Assembly: GCA_964609625.1 (NCBI GenBank)
Contig: CAZSRS010000009.1
Location: 1-64,000 of the forward strand
From: G963674665 sp964609625
Lineage (GTDB): Bacteria; Desulfobacterota; Desulfovibrionia; Desulfovibrionales; Desulfovibrionaceae
Direction: 5' to 3'
DNA length: 64,000 bases
Shown here: positions 7,848 to 17,083 of the stretch, piece by piece
Position numbering within the stretch: the stretch's first letter is position 1
How the letters are laid out: each line of letters begins with the position of its first letter
The notes under the pieces: generated by a model
What the model saw: the letters and a program-made list of their open reading frames with translations, nothing else
Database searches by the model: none
Told to the model about the DNA's origin: nothing
Position numbers and translations under genes: made by a program

Positions 7848-9383
7848 TCACCCCCCACTGCGGCGGTCCAAGGTGCGCAGGTTGATGGCCTCGGCCAGGT
7901 GCCCTGTGTTCAGGGGCTCGGCGCCTTCCAGATCGGCGATGGAGCGGGCGATGCGCAGTACCCTCGTATAGGCCCGGGCCGAGAGTCCCAGGGTTTTCAC
8001 CGCCTTTTCCAGGAAGCCGTGCTCCGAGGGACCGAGCTTGCAGAAGCGCTCCAGCCAGCGGCCGGAGAGGTCGGCATTGGTGTGCGGCGGCAGGCCGGCG
8101 TAGCGCTCGCTCTGCAGGGCGCGCACGGCCTGGATACGTTTGCGCATGTCTTGCGAGCCCGTGCCGGTGCGGTTCTGGCGCAGGTCCTTGTAGGGCACGG
8201 CCGGCACTTCCACATGCAGGTCGATGCGGTCCAGCAGCGGGCCCGAGACCTTGCTCCGGTAGCGCTGCACCTGCTGCGGCGCGCAGGTGCACTGGTGCTG
8301 CGTGTCGCCCAGATAGCCGCAGGGGCAGGGATTCATGGCGGCCACGAGCATGAAGTCGGCCGGATAGCTCAGGGATATGGCGGCACGAGAGAGGGTCACG
8401 TTGCCGTCCTCCAGGGGCTGGCGCAGTACCTCCAGCACGTGCTTCTTGAACTCGGGCAACTCGTCCAGGAAGAGCACGCCGCGGTGCGCCAGGGAGACCT
8501 CGCCGGGGCGCGGATGCGCCCCCCCGCCAACGAGGCCGGCGTCGGAAATGGTATGGTGCGGGGAGCGGAAGGGGCGTTTGACCACCAAAGCCCGGCCCGC
8601 GCCGAGCCGCCCGGCCACGCTGTAGATCTTGGTGACCTCCAGGGCCTCTTCGAAGGCCAGGGGCGGGAGCACGCTGGGGATGCGCTTGGCCAGCATGGTC
8701 TTGCCGCTGCCGGGCGGGCCGATGAACAGCAGATTGTGCCCCCCGGCCGCGGCGACCTCGATGGCCCGCTTGGCGTGCTCCTGCCCCTTGACCTCGGCGA
8801 AGTCCAGGGGAAAGGCGCTCTGCTCCTCCCAGAGTTCGGCGGTGCGGGAGAGCACAGGGCTGCGCTGGGCCTCGCCGGTGAGCATGGTCACGGCGTGGAT
8901 CAGGCTGGGGGCGGCGTAGACGTCGAGCCCTTCCACCACGGCGGCTTCGGCCGCGTTTTCCGGAGAGGTGATCAGCCCTTTGGCTCCTTCTGACCGGGCG
9001 CGGATGGCCATGGGCAGGACGCCGGGCACGCCCTTGAGCGCTCCGGTGAGGGAGAGTTCCCCGCAGAAAAACCAGTCCTGGAGGGCGCCCTCGGGCAGGG
9101 TCTCGCTGGCCGCGAGCAACCCCATGGCCAGGGGCAAGTCAAAGCCACTGCCTTCCTTGCGTGTGTCGGCCGGCGCCAGATTCACGGTGATGCGTGCCGC
9201 GGGCAGCCTGTAACCGCTGTTCTTCAGGGCCGCGAGCACCCGTTCCTTGCTTTCGCGCACGGCACCCTCGGCCAAGCCGACCATGGTGAAGCAGGGCATG
9301 CCTTGCCTGGAGAAATCCACTTCAAGGTCCACGCGGTAGGCGTCGATGCCCACCAGGGCTGCGCAGGCGGCTTTGGCAATCAA
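7848..9383 (-). CDS. comM: ComM/YifB-family Mg-chelatase-like AAA+ ATPase
   Basis: A 511-residue protein of full family length. An N-terminal ChlI-like domain (GIDAYRVDLEVDFSRQGMPCF, NLAPADTRKEGSGFDLPLA) precedes an AAA+ core with Walker A GPPGSGKTM, Walker B VLFLDELPEF and a MgChlI C-terminal domain (YTRVLRIARSIADLEG). ComM is a hexameric branch-migration helicase acting in natural transformation or recombination. The start is a TTG at 9383 with a strong GGGAGG site; it aligns with the usual start of the family. Confidence 0.92.
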   Translation of the reverse strand: MIAKAACAALVGIDAYRVDLEVDFSRQGMPCFTMVGLAEGAVRESKERVLAALKNSGYRLPAARITVNLAPADTRKEGSGFDLPLAMGLLAASETLPEGALQDWFFCGELSLTGALKGVPGVLPMAIRARSEGAKGLITSPENAAEAAVVEGLDVYAAPSLIHAVTMLTGEAQRSPVLSRTAELWEEQSAFPLDFAEVKGQEHAKRAIEVAAAGGHNLLFIGPPGSGKTMLAKRIPSVLPPLAFEEALEVTKIYSVAGRLGAGRALVVKRPFRSPHHTISDAGLVGGGAHPRPGEVSLAHRGVLFLDELPEFKKHVLEVLRQPLEDGNVTLSRAAISLSYPADFMLVAAMNPCPCGYLGDTQHQCTCAPQQVQRYRSKVSGPLLDRIDLHVEVPAVPYKDLRQNRTGTGSQDMRKRIQAVRALQSERYAGLPPHTNADLSGRWLERFCKLGPSEHGFLEKAVKTLGLSARAYTRVLRIARSIADLEGAEPLNTGHLAEAINLRTLDRRSGG

Positions 9384-9428
9384 GGGGCTTTCCTCCCTGG
9401 GCCTATGGTTGCTCCTTGAGGCAGAAGG

Positions 9429-10811
9429 TCAGCGAACGGTCAATTCAAAGGTGAAGGCCCCGGAGGCCTCACCCGCATGGATCACGAAATACTTGTCCCC
9501 CGAGTTCTGCATCAGCTGGGCCCAGGCGCGCATGGATGCGGCGATGCGCCCCTGATCCGGGGTGAAGATGTCGAAGGAAGCCCCTTCAGGGGCCTTGAGG
9601 AGCGCGGAGACGTTCCAGTCGGCCAGGGTCAGGAGGCGATAGCAGGCCTGGCCGCCGGGGGACAGCTCGCCCTGGAGTACCGCGGTGCGGCCGGCACCGG
9701 GTTTCTCCTCGGGCAGAATGGAGATGAAGCGTTCGCAGCCATGCTCATGCGAACCAGCGGGGTGCGGCGTTCTCTTGGGCAGGTGTTGTGGCTCCATGAT
9801 TCCGGGCTCGGGGAGCGGCTGCAGGGCGGCCACGTATGTGCCCTCCTCCTCACCGGGGCGGGCAGAGGCCGCGGGCGCCGCAAGCGAGGGGAGCGGTGGG
9901 ACGTCGGCTTCCTCTTCCATGGGGGGCGTTTCCGACTCGTCGGTCAGTGCATCCGGCGGCAGGGGCGGCGTTTCCGGCTCGACAACGCCGGATTGTGGGG
10001 TGGTTTCCGGCTCCACCAGCACGGGAGATGCTTCCAACCCTTTGGGCTGCTCCGTGAGGGAGGAGGGTGTCGCCGTGGGCGCCGGGGGGGCAGGTTGCAA
10101 CGGGAGCCCTGGTTCGATCTCCAGCAAGGGTGTTCCGGACTTTTCTGGCAGGTCCTGGACAGGCTCGTCCAGCGGTGGAACGGGTGTTTCCGGCTCCAAT
10201 GGGCCGGGCTGTAACAGGAGTCCCGGTTCGATTTCCAGCCGGGGTTGACCGTCGGGTAAGTCCTGGACCTGCTCGGCTGGTTGCGCGGCAGGCGGCTCCT
10301 GAGGGGGGGGGAGGTGTGAATTCGGCGCGGGACCGGGATCCGGGGACGCGGGGACCTGCTCCTTGGCAAGCTCCGCCAGTGCCTGCGCCAGGACGTCGGG
10401 ATCCGCTGAAACAGCGGTATCAGGCGCGGCAGGGGGGCGCGGATCTTCGGAGTGGGGTTGTTCTCGCGGTGCGGGTTCGGTTTTTCCCTGGCCGAGCTGT
10501 TCAGGCTCGCCCGCCGCCATGGGCCTGAGGTAACGCTTGAACAACCAGCCCTGCCTGCCCTGGAAGTCGAAGCGGTTCCAGCCGTTGACGATTTCGTGCA
10601 CGCGCAGTACGTCGCCCTCGGACACGGAACCCAGGCGTTCGTGCTTGTTTGCGGGGCCGCTGCGCACGGCGATGTCGCGCAGTACCCTGTAGGGGCGCGG
10701 CGGGGAGAAGCTGTCGTTCCACTCGTCGGCCAGGCAGGGGGCGCCGGCCAGAAAAAGCAGGCTGAATGCCGTGCACAGGACGGTGATGCGTGCGGCGGTG
10801 TTGTACTTCAT
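9429..10811 (-). CDS. Exported SH3-domain protein with proline-rich repeats
   Basis: A 460-residue protein with a signal peptide (about residues 1-29). It is followed by a bacterial SH3 domain (RVLRDIAVRSGPANKHERLGS...GWLFKRYLRP) that may bind peptidoglycan. A long Pro/Glu-rich linker contains at least two copies of a QDLP...LEIEPGLLLQP unit, and a small C-terminal beta domain (CYRLLTLADWNV...YFVIHAGEASGAF) ends the protein. The ATG at 10811 lies 2 bases after the lepB stop, so the two genes are co-transcribed. No function is assigned; cell-envelope anchoring is inferred. Confidence 0.75.
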   Translation of the reverse strand: MKYNTAARITVLCTAFSLLFLAGAPCLADEWNDSFSPPRPYRVLRDIAVRSGPANKHERLGSVSEGDVLRVHEIVNGWNRFDFQGRQGWLFKRYLRPMAAGEPEQLGQGKTEPAPREQPHSEDPRPPAAPDTAVSADPDVLAQALAELAKEQVPASPDPGPAPNSHLPPPQEPPAAQPAEQVQDLPDGQPRLEIEPGLLLQPGPLEPETPVPPLDEPVQDLPEKSGTPLLEIEPGLPLQPAPPAPTATPSSLTEQPKGLEASPVLVEPETTPQSGVVEPETPPLPPDALTDESETPPMEEEADVPPLPSLAAPAASARPGEEEGTYVAALQPLPEPGIMEPQHLPKRTPHPAGSHEHGCERFISILPEEKPGAGRTAVLQGELSPGGQACYRLLTLADWNVSALLKAPEGASFDIFTPDQGRIAASMRAWAQLMQNSGDKYFVIHAGEASGAFTFELTVR

Positions 10812-10813
10812 GG

Positions 10814-11416
10814 CTACTTGATGAAAGATCCTATGCGCCCCCAGCGGATGTCGGCGACGCCGCCCCAGGACCAATAGAGGATCCAGGCCTTGCCCTTGAT
10901 CTTTCCTTTCTCCACCGGACCCCAGAAGCGGGAGTCGTAGGATTCGTCACGGTTGTCCCCCATGACGAAGTAGGTGTCCTCGGGAACGGTGGTGGGGGGC
11001 ATGTTGTCGCGCGGACCGCTCCTGATGCTGGGGTCCGTGTGCTGGATATAGGGTTCGTCGATCTTTTCGCCGTTGCGGTAGATGGCTTTGTCCTTGATTT
11101 CCAGGACATCGCCGGGGAGACCGACAACGCGCTTGATGAAGTCCTTGGAGGGGTCCTCGGGGAATTCGAAGACGATGATGTCTCCGTGATCTGGCTCGCT
11201 GAAGGTGAGGAGGTAGTTGTCGGTGAAGGGCACCTTGACCCCGTAGACGATCTTGCTCACCAACAGGTGGTCGCCGATGAGCAGGGTGTCGAGCATGGAT
11301 CCCGAAGGGATCTTGAAGGCCTGGATGAAGAAGGTGCGGATGATCATGGCCAGGATGAAGGCGATGATCATGGCTTCGCTGTATTCTTTGAGCATTTTTT
11401 GCCAGCGGGGTGTCAT
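10814..11416 (-). CDS. lepB: Signal peptidase I
   Basis: A 200-residue membrane protease that removes signal peptides from exported proteins. The N-terminal membrane anchor (about residues 16-32) is followed by PSGSM with the catalytic Ser40, by IKRVVGLPGD with the general-base Lys95, and by the GDNRDESYDSRFWGPV box. Length is typical for short bacterial signal peptidases. It lies downstream of lepA, the same order as in E. coli. Confidence 0.95.
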   Translation of the reverse strand: MTPRWQKMLKEYSEAMIIAFILAMIIRTFFIQAFKIPSGSMLDTLLIGDHLLVSKIVYGVKVPFTDNYLLTFSEPDHGDIIVFEFPEDPSKDFIKRVVGLPGDVLEIKDKAIYRNGEKIDEPYIQHTDPSIRSGPRDNMPPTTVPEDTYFVMGDNRDESYDSRFWGPVEKGKIKGKAWILYWSWGGVADIRWGRIGSFIK

Positions 11417-11564
11417 GGGTTGATCCTTGTGCGGTGTCTGGTTGGGGCTAGCGCCATGCGGGGTTGGTTGGCCGTGGAGGGGGCGGTGCGAGGGGACACA
11501 ATCCAGATGCGGCGCACGTCCTTACCACAGATAGAGGGTGAATGGAAGTCGCCGGGGTCATGCG

Positions 11565-13370
11565 TCAATCGTCCTCCACCTTGAGTGCGGCCAGAAACGC
11601 CTCCTGGGGGATTTCCACGTTGCCCATGCGCTTCATACGCTTCTTTCCTTCCTTCTGCTTTTCCAAAAGCTTACGCTTACGGGTTATGTCGCCGCCGTAA
11701 CATTTGGCAGTGACGTTCTTGCGCAGGGGAGAGTTACGCTCCCTGGCGATGACCTTCTGGCCCACCGCGGCCTGGATGACCACCTCGAACATTTGCCTGG
11801 GTATGGAGCGCTTCAGCTTCAGGGCCACCTTGCGTCCGAATTGGTATGCCCTGTCCCTGTGCACTATGGTTGAAAGCGCGTCAACCGGTTCACCGTTGAT
11901 CATCAGGTCGAGCTTGACCAGGTCGGCCTCTCGGTAATCCACGATTTCGTAGTCCAGGGAGGCATAGCCCTTGGTACAGGACTTGAGCCTGTCGAAGAAG
12001 TCGTAGACCATTTCCGCGAAGGGCAGTTCGTAGGTGATGATCACGCGGGTGGAGGAGAGATAGCGGATGTCCTTCTGGATGCCGCGTTTTTCCTCGCAAA
12101 GTTTGAACACGTTGCCCACATACTCGTTGGGGGTGTGTATCTCCAGTCTGGCGTAAGGTTCGTAGAAGACGGCGATCTCGCCGGCCGGCGGGAGTTTGGC
12201 CGGGTTTTCGATGGCCAGTTCCGCTCCCGCGGTGGTCTTGACCTTGTAGATGACCGTGGGAGCCGTGGCGATGAGGCTGGCCTGGAATTCGCGCTCCAGG
12301 CGTTCCTGGATGATCTCCATGTGCAGGAGGCCCAGGAAGCCGGCGCGGAAACCGAATCCCAGGGCTTGGGAGGTCTCCGGCTCGAAGGCAAAGGCAGCGT
12401 CGTTGAGCTGGAGCTTTTCCAGGGCGTTTTTCAGGGGTTCGTATTCGGCGGGTTCCGTGGGGTAGAGCCCGCAAAAGACCATGGGCTTGATCTTCTTGAA
12501 GCCGGGGAAGGGCGACGTGGTGGGCCTCTGGGCGTCGGTGATGGTGTCGCCCACGGGCGCGTCACGCAGGTTCTTGATGGTGGCGCAGAGAAAGCCCACT
12601 TCGCCGGGGCCCATGGCCTCGATGTTCACGGGTTCGGGCATGAAGGCACCCAGTTTGGAGACCTCGAAGATCTTGCCCGAAGAGTACATCTTGATGCGTT
12701 GCCCCATGGCGATGCTGCCTTCCAGCAGGCGGAACATCACCACTACCCCCTGGTAGGGGTCGTACCAGGAGTCGAAGATCAGGGCCTTGAGCGGGGCGTC
12801 CAACTCTCCCTTTGGGGGGGGAATGAGGCGGATGAGGCGTTCGAGGACGTCGGGCACGCCCTGGCCGGTCTTGGCGCTGACTTGCAGTGCATCGGCGCAG
12901 TCCAGGCCGATGGCCTCCTCGATTTCCTTCTTGACTCGCTCGGGTTCCGCGCTGGGCAGGTCGATCTTGTTCAACACCGGGATGACGTCGATGTCGTGGT
13001 CCAGAGCCATGTAGACGTTGGCCAGGGTCTGGGCCTCCACGCCCTGGGTGGCGTCCACCACCAGCAGGGCGCCGTCGCAGGCGGCCAGGGATCGCGAGAC
13101 CTCGTAGCTGAAGTCCACGTGGCCGGGGGTGTCGATGAGGTTGAGGATGAACTCGTTGCCGTCCTTGGCCGTGTAGGGGATGCGCACGGTCTGTGCCTTG
13201 ATGGTGATGCCGCGCTCCCGCTCAAGGTCCATGCGGTCGAGGTATTGCTCGCGTCTGTCACGCTCCCCAACGAGTCCGGTGACTTCGAGGATCCTGTCCG
13301 CCAAGGTGGACTTGCCGTGGTCGATGTGTGCTATAATGCTGAAGTTTCTGATGAAATGCCGTGTCGTCAT
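11565..13370 (-). CDS. lepA: Elongation factor 4 (back-translocating GTPase LepA)
   Basis: A 601-residue translational GTPase of exact family length. G1 AHIDHGKSTL, G3 DTPGH and G4 NKID are present, followed by EF-G-like domains and the LepA-specific C-terminal domain (RRKLLEKQKEGKKRMK). It remobilises stalled ribosomes. It is divergent from the LytTR regulator across a 245-base spacer. Confidence 0.97.
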   Translation of the reverse strand: MTTRHFIRNFSIIAHIDHGKSTLADRILEVTGLVGERDRREQYLDRMDLERERGITIKAQTVRIPYTAKDGNEFILNLIDTPGHVDFSYEVSRSLAACDGALLVVDATQGVEAQTLANVYMALDHDIDVIPVLNKIDLPSAEPERVKKEIEEAIGLDCADALQVSAKTGQGVPDVLERLIRLIPPPKGELDAPLKALIFDSWYDPYQGVVVMFRLLEGSIAMGQRIKMYSSGKIFEVSKLGAFMPEPVNIEAMGPGEVGFLCATIKNLRDAPVGDTITDAQRPTTSPFPGFKKIKPMVFCGLYPTEPAEYEPLKNALEKLQLNDAAFAFEPETSQALGFGFRAGFLGLLHMEIIQERLEREFQASLIATAPTVIYKVKTTAGAELAIENPAKLPPAGEIAVFYEPYARLEIHTPNEYVGNVFKLCEEKRGIQKDIRYLSSTRVIITYELPFAEMVYDFFDRLKSCTKGYASLDYEIVDYREADLVKLDLMINGEPVDALSTIVHRDRAYQFGRKVALKLKRSIPRQMFEVVIQAAVGQKVIARERNSPLRKNVTAKCYGGDITRKRKLLEKQKEGKKRMKRMGNVEIPQEAFLAALKVEDD

Positions 13371-13615
13371 ATAGTGGTTCGCCGGGAGGCCGGCTGTCGT
13401 TCGTTCGGTTCATGCGGCGCGCGTGGGCGTCGGGTCACACACTGCTATTTGCAGCGGCTCAAGCGCAACTTGTTTCAATACGACATTTGCCCTTGGAAGT
13501 CTAATCGACAGAAAGACAAGTATTCAAGCTGATTAAACGAAGAGGGGAAAGAGATTTGCGGTGCCCCCTGGATGACGGGTTTCATTCGTCCGGGGTTTTC
13601 TGCTATAAGGTGAGC

Positions 13616-14497
13616 ATGACGCAATTGAACACCCTGCTCATCCACCCCCAGGCAGCCGTGCGGCAGGCGCTGCGGGAAGCCCTGGCCAAGGCCGAGTTTT
13701 TGCGCGTGCTGGGCGAGGCCGTGGGGGCCTTCGAGGCCTTGGAGCTGCTGGAAGCGGTGCCCTACGGCGTGTTTTTTTTGGGCGTGGAGTTGCAGGACAA
13801 GGTCAGCGGCCTGGAACTGGCGCAGATGCTCTTCAATCGCCGAGACAAACCGGCCCTGGTCTTCATCGCCCAGGACGAGAGCCAGGCCTTCAAGGCGTTC
13901 GAACTGGGCGCCACGGACTATCTGCTCTGGCCCGCGGCGCCGGAACGCATTGAACGGACCTTCGAGCGCCTCAGGCAGTTCAAGGCGCATTTCAAGCTCA
14001 TTCCCCCGCCCACGACGAACTGGAAAGCGGCCTACGCCGCGGAGGCGGGCGAACCTTCGGAAGAATCCACCCTGAAGCTGCCCCTGGCCGACGATGAACA
14101 GGATAGTTTCCTGCGCGCGCTGCGCCAGGCCTGGGATCACAGCAATCGCTTCGCTCCCATGGATATCGAGAAGTTGGCCATTTCCCTGGAGGGGCGCACG
14201 ATTCTCGTGCCGTACAACGAGATTGTCTTTGTGGAAGCCTACGAGGATTACAGTTACGTACACACCGCCACCCAGAAGTTTCTGACCTCCTATCGTATGA
14301 AACTCCTGGAAGACAGACTGCGGCAGCACCGTTTTTTCCGCGTGCACCGCAAGTTTCTGGTCAATCTGGACATGGTCACCGAGATCGCCTCCCTGCCCGG
14401 CAGCAACTTCATGCTGCGCACGGCGGGTCGCACACGCATCGAACTGCCCATCAGCCGCAGGCGCATCGGCGAGCTGAAGCAGATACTCGGATTGTGA
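13616..14497 (+). CDS. LytTR DNA-binding regulator with a degenerate receiver domain
   Basis: A 293-residue two-domain regulator. The N-terminal ~120 residues have a CheY-like fold pattern, but the phosphorylation residues are gone. The usual acidic pair is replaced (LLIHPQ), the acceptor Asp is Gly56 (VFFLGVELQ), and the conserved Lys is Trp (DYLLWP). The C-terminal ~100 residues are a LytTR domain (IVFVEAYEDYSYVHT, FFRVHRKFLVNLDMV, PISRRRIGELKQIL). The start ATG at 13616 lacks a clear ribosome site. It is probably not controlled by a histidine kinase; no cognate kinase gene lies beside it. Confidence 0.85.
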   Translation: MTQLNTLLIHPQAAVRQALREALAKAEFLRVLGEAVGAFEALELLEAVPYGVFFLGVELQDKVSGLELAQMLFNRRDKPALVFIAQDESQAFKAFELGATDYLLWPAAPERIERTFERLRQFKAHFKLIPPPTTNWKAAYAAEAGEPSEESTLKLPLADDEQDSFLRALRQAWDHSNRFAPMDIEKLAISLEGRTILVPYNEIVFVEAYEDYSYVHTATQKFLTSYRMKLLEDRLRQHRFFRVHRKFLVNLDMVTEIASLPGSNFMLRTAGRTRIELPISRRRIGELKQILGL

Positions 14498-14656
14498 GAA
14501 CAAGGGGAATGCAGACCGTTCAGCGTGCGGAACCTGCCTTTGAACGAATTGTTCTGCCTTTCTGCATTGGGGATGTGGCATGAGCGAGAAGTGTATTCTA
14601 CGTGAATCGGATCGGCTGCCGAAATCGGCGCCGCGCATTGATCCTGGAGGACAGTC

Positions 14657-16573
14657 ATGAACGAGTCAGGCGCCCTGGATGCCCTGTTGCAGGAAGAACG
14701 CGTCTTCCGGCCGCTCCCCACCATGCTGGCCAGTGCGAATGTCAGCCCCATGGCCCTGGAAGAGGCCTACGAAGCAGCGGACAGGGACTACCTCGCCTAC
14801 TGGGAGGAGGCTGCCGAGGAACTCGACTGGTTCAAGAAGTGGGAACAGGTGCTCGACGACTCCACGCCCCCCTTTTACAAGTGGTTTGGGGGCGCCAAGT
14901 GCAACATCGTCTACAACGCCCTGGACAGGCACATCGAGACCGCGAACAAGAACCGTCTGGCCCTGATCTGGGAGGGCGAACCCGGAGACACCCGCAGTCT
15001 GACCTATTACGACCTCTACCGCGCCGTGAACCGCTTCGCCAACGCCCTGCGCACCCTGGGCGTGGAAAAGGGCGACAGGGTCATCGTCTACATGCCACCA
15101 CTGCCGGAAACCGTCATCGCCATGCTGGCCGTCGCCAAGATCGGCGCGGTGCACAGCGCGGTCTTCGCGGGCTTTTCGGCCAAGGCGTTGCGCGACAGGA
15201 TCATGGATGCCCGGGCCAAGATGATCATCACCGTGGACGGCTTTTATCGCAACGGCCGGGTGGTGAATCTCAAGAGCGTGGTGGACGAAAGCCTGGTGGG
15301 CGTCAGTGATTGCTGCGCCGAGACCGTGGTGGTGGTGCACCGTGCCAATGTCGAAGTGGAGATGGTGGAACCCAGGGACGTCTGGTACCAGGACTTGGTG
15401 CGCAACGAGCGTTCCGAGTCCGCCACCGAGGTCATGGACAGCGAGGACATGCTCTTCCTGCTTTACACCTCGGGCGCCACGGGCAAACCCAAGGGCATCA
15501 TCCACACCCACGGCGGGTACATGGTCGGCATTAACCGCACCCTCAACTGGGTCTTCGACATCAAACCCACGGACATCTTTTTCTGCACCGCCGACGCCGG
15601 CTGGATCACCGGGCACAGCTATGTGGTCTACGGCCCGCTCATCGCCGGCACCACCACCATGATGTACGAAGGCCACCCCCTGTACCCCCAGGCCGACCGC
15701 CTCTGGAGCATGGTGGAGCGCTGGGGCATCACCATCCTCTACACCGTGCCCACTCTGGTGCGCATGCTCATGCGCTTCGGCAAAGAGTACCTCAAGCGAC
15801 ACGACATCTCCACCCTGCGGCTGCTGGGCAGCGTGGGAGAGCCCATGAACCCGGAGGCCTGGGTCTGGTTGCACAAGTACATCGGCCGGGGGCGATGCCC
15901 GATCATGGATACTTGGTGGCAGACCGAGACCGGCATGTTCATGGTCAGCCCCATGCCCATCTCCATGCTCAAGCCCGGCTCCGTGAACAAGGCCCTGCCC
16001 GGAGTGGATGTGGACGTGCTCGACGAAGCGGGCAAACCCGTGCCTCCAGGCAAGGGAGGGCTGCTGGTGATCAAGAAGCCCTGGCCCGGTATGCTGCGTG
16101 GCGTGTTCAACGACGACCAGCGCTATGTGGAGACCTACTGGACCAGGTTCCCCGGCCTGTACCTAGCCGGCGACGTGGCCCGCAAGGACGAGGACGGCTA
16201 CATCTGGATGCAGGGGCGGGCCGACGACGTCCTGAACATCGGCGGTCACCGCATCGGCACGGCCGAGCTGGAGAGCGCCTTCGTGGCCCACAAGGCCGTG
16301 ACCGAGGCCGCGGTCATCGGCATCCCGGACAAGATCAAGGGCGAGGTGGCCAAGGGCTTCGTGATCCTGCACAAGGACTATGAGCCCAGCAGCGACCTGG
16401 TCAGGGAACTCATCGAGCACATGCGCCGCGAACTCGGCCCCGTGGCGGTGATCAAGAGTATCGCCTTCGTGGACACACTGCCGCGCACCCGCAGCGGCAA
16501 GATCATGCGCCGCATCCTCAAGGCCCAGGAACTGGGGCAGGAGGTGGGCGACACCTCCACCCTGGAGGATTAG
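14657..16573 (+). CDS. acs: Acetyl-CoA synthetase (AMP-forming)
   Basis: A 638-residue enzyme of typical length that makes acetyl-CoA from acetate, ATP and CoA through acetyl-AMP. ANL-superfamily motifs are clear: the P-loop YTSGATGKPKGI, the acetate-pocket region TADAGWITGHSYVVYGPL, DTWWQTETG, the hinge DVARKDEDGYIWMQGRADDVLNIGGHRI, and the catalytic/acetylatable lysine near the end in RTRSGKIMRR. GGAGGACAGTC precedes the ATG. It is a stand-alone gene between the LytTR regulator and the HtrA protease. Confidence 0.95.
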   Translation: MNESGALDALLQEERVFRPLPTMLASANVSPMALEEAYEAADRDYLAYWEEAAEELDWFKKWEQVLDDSTPPFYKWFGGAKCNIVYNALDRHIETANKNRLALIWEGEPGDTRSLTYYDLYRAVNRFANALRTLGVEKGDRVIVYMPPLPETVIAMLAVAKIGAVHSAVFAGFSAKALRDRIMDARAKMIITVDGFYRNGRVVNLKSVVDESLVGVSDCCAETVVVVHRANVEVEMVEPRDVWYQDLVRNERSESATEVMDSEDMLFLLYTSGATGKPKGIIHTHGGYMVGINRTLNWVFDIKPTDIFFCTADAGWITGHSYVVYGPLIAGTTTMMYEGHPLYPQADRLWSMVERWGITILYTVPTLVRMLMRFGKEYLKRHDISTLRLLGSVGEPMNPEAWVWLHKYIGRGRCPIMDTWWQTETGMFMVSPMPISMLKPGSVNKALPGVDVDVLDEAGKPVPPGKGGLLVIKKPWPGMLRGVFNDDQRYVETYWTRFPGLYLAGDVARKDEDGYIWMQGRADDVLNIGGHRIGTAELESAFVAHKAVTEAAVIGIPDKIKGEVAKGFVILHKDYEPSSDLVRELIEHMRRELGPVAVIKSIAFVDTLPRTRSGKIMRRILKAQELGQEVGDTSTLED

Positions 16574-17083
16574 GCGGGCGCTTCACGAAGCGTCCCCACG
16601 CCCTTCTCGAGGGCGGAGTCCTGAAAGGAAACCATGGGGCAACGCTTGGCACTGCAACACCGCTTGGTATTGCTGTCCGGAGTCGCCCACCTTCCTCTGG
16701 TTGGGCCGTAGGGGCGGTTGGCGAGCCGCCCTTCCGCGGGCATCATGGCAACAGCCCTGGATCGAGGAGTGGCTGCCCATATGGGGCGTTGCCCCATGCT
16801 CTATTCCGCCCCGCCCCTTCAGGGCCTGGGGTGGGGGAATTGGCCTTGCCGGGTTATCAGCACCGGAGGGGCGGCGAGAATTACAGCCCAGCCCAACGGG
16901 CTCGGGAGGAGGCAGCCCCTGGGGCGGTGTCACGGGAACAGCGGCCAGGATTTTCTGCCCTTCTCCGCCACGCCGCGCTTGACAGGACCCCACCTTGTAT
17001 TACATCTCCTGCGGCACCTTGCCTGTCACCGCATCCTGGCGGCAGGTCTCCAACCTCAATCCTCCTGTACGATCGAGCACTCC
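16574..17083 (+). repeat. 510-base intergenic region rich in short palindromes
   Basis: No convincing gene is seen between acs and the htrA-like gene. The stretch holds several GC-rich palindromes. Examples are an imperfect GGGCGCTT hairpin just after acs, a GGGGCGG...GCCGCCC element near 16708-16731 like dispersed REP-type hairpins, ATGGGGC-GTT-GCCCCAT at 16781-16797, and AGCCC-AAC-GGGCT near 16892-16904. These look like REP-like intergenic elements or transcription-ending structures. Confidence 0.4.

Noticed and set aside
16718..17083. N-terminal extension of the HtrA-like protease
   Set aside because: The extension is palindrome-rich, unlike protein, and would bury the signal peptide that begins at 17084.
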